From: Calliopsis andreniformis
Lineage: Eukaryota; Arthropoda; Insecta; Hymenoptera; Andrenidae
Assembly: GCF_051401765.1 (NCBI RefSeq)
Contig: NW_027480494.1
Coordinates: 1,364,001 to 1,428,000 of the forward strand
DNA: 64,000 nucleotides
Direction of reading: 5' to 3'
In this document: positions 63,351 through 64,000 of the stretch, one piece after another
Position numbering within the stretch: position 1 is the first letter of the stretch
How the letters are laid out: the number at the start of each line of letters is the position of its first letter
Notes under the pieces: generated by a model
Databases searched by the model: none
What the model saw: the letters and a program-made list of their open reading frames with translations, nothing else
Told to the model about the DNA's origin: nothing
Translations under genes and position numbers: made by a program

Positions 63351-64000
63351 CCATAGCAGCCATAGCGATAGCCATAGCCATAGCAGCCATAGCCATAGCA
63401 ATAGCAGCCATAGCAATAGCCATAGCAGCCATAGCCATGGCAGCCATAGTCATAGCCACAGCCATAGCCATAGCAGCCATAGGCATAGCCATAGCAGCCA
63501 GAGCCAGAGCCGCAGCAGCCGTAGACATAGCCATAGCCTTAGCAGCCATAGACATAACCATAGCCATAGCAGCAATAGCCATTGCCATAGCTGCCATAGC
63601 CATGGCCATAGTAGCCAAAGCCATAGCCATAGCAGCCGTAGCCATAGATATAGACATAGCCATAGCAGCCATAGCCATAGCCGTAGCAGCCATAGCCATA
63701 GCCATAGCAGCCATAGCAGTCATAGCGATAGCCATAGCAGCCATAGGCATACCCATAGCAGCCGGAGCCAGAATCACAGCAGCCGTAGACATAGCCATAG
63801 CCTTAGCATCCATAGCCATAACCATAGCCATAGCAGCCATAGCCATAGCCATAGCAGTCATAGCCATAGCCATAGCCATAACAGCCATAGCCATAGCAGC
63901 CATAGCCATAGCCATAGCCATAGCCGTAGCAGCCATAGCTATAGCCGTAGCAGCCATAGCCATAGCCATAGCAGCCATAGCCATAGCCAGAGCAGCCATA

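Larger units (their letters stand above)
1..64000 (+). repeat. Hexamer/triplet satellite array filling the window
   Basis: The entire window is built from GCCATA hexamers in runs of two to five, punctuated by a GCA triplet, giving units of 15 and 21 bp and less often 27 bp or longer. Polarity is constant, with no inverted segment seen. A perfect 21-bp unit has 7 A, 7 C, 4 G and 3 T, so the + strand is strongly C- and A-rich. Recurrent single-base variants (GCCGTA, GCCACA, GACATA, GCCAGA, GCCAAA, GTCATA, GCGATA, ATCATA and others) occur in fixed orders and act as fingerprints of higher-order copies. No unique DNA, transposon, RNA gene or regulatory signal is visible in any gap. I see this as a satellite or hugely expanded minisatellite. 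The family name and host are unknown to me. Confidence 0.97.
61693..64000 (+). repeat. Terminal mosaic, cut by window edge
   Basis: Units continue to the last base. Insertion motifs at 62768 and 63345 are 577 bp apart, a 571-bp-type block with one extra hexamer near 63200. The stretch at about 62300-62900 shares ATAACAGCCATAGCG and CCACAGGCATACC with about 44970-45600, so it is a distant copy. A GCCAGAATCAC variant lies near 63767. The array is not seen to end. Confidence 0.7.

Noticed and set aside
1..64000. Telomere repeat (the minus-strand hexamer CTATGG differs from TTAGGG at two positions)
   Set aside because: There are no runs of three G, the interspersed GCA triplets break hexamer register, and higher-order blocks of kilobases are unlike telomeres.
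1..64000. CRISPR array
   Set aside because: There are no unique spacers. Both repeat and spacer positions would be the same low-complexity unit.
1..64000. Sequencing or assembly artefact from a simple repeat
   Set aside because: Rare variants recur in fixed order over kilobases and triplet phase is kept, which random errors would not produce. Copy number of the most similar blocks could still be wrong.

Overview
The whole 64 kb window is one uninterrupted tandem-repeat array with no unique flanking sequence. The basic element on the + strand is the hexamer GCCATA. Runs of two to five hexamers (most often two or three) are separated by a triplet GCA, giving mostly 15-bp and 21-bp units. Every unit has the same polarity: GCCATA is always on + and TATGGC always on -. 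I found no tRNA, rRNA, transposon, CRISPR, promoter or convincing protein gene. The organism cannot be identified from this sequence. A homogeneous array of this size with nested higher-order repeats points to a eukaryotic satellite or expanded minisatellite rather than a bacterial or viral segment.

Layout. Copy A (about 885-8333) and copy B (about 8334-15970) form a head-to-tail duplication of about 7.4 kb, followed by a partial third copy (about 16312-18886). From 21.3 to 25.1 kb there is a 1,893-bp tandem duplication, and from 25.7 to 26.8 kb a 558-bp one. Between 28.4 and 33.7 kb five marker sites lie close together. From 33.7 to 45.5 kb is the longest stretch without a marker, and it contains a 2,895-bp-offset duplication (36.0-41.4 kb) and a 378-bp one (42.6-43.2 kb). 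From 45.5 kb to the end the array is a mosaic of reused blocks of about 0.4-1.2 kb (offsets 2343, 2910, 10530, 4436, about 1.5 kb and about 5.1 kb). Smaller local duplications of 159, 201 and 399 bp are also visible.

The most striking signal is triplet phase. Apart from one recurring single-base insertion (GCCATA changed to GCCATTA), every length change I can see over 64 kb is a multiple of three. The insertion motif occurs 22 times, and all 21 intervals between successive copies are 3n+1 bp. It looks like one ancestral insertion copied by segmental duplication. It rotates the reading frame at each copy, so no single reading frame spans the array.

Very long open frames exist on both strands (Ala-Ile and Ser-His on +, Met-Ala on -). 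They follow from composition: in these three phases no single-base change of a unit codon can make a stop. The Tyr-Gly-Cys phase on - looks most like a known protein type (high glycine-tyrosine structural proteins). It is broken repeatedly by TAA and shows no proper gene architecture, so at most it hints at an ancestral coding origin. No gene cooperation can be described because no gene is supported.
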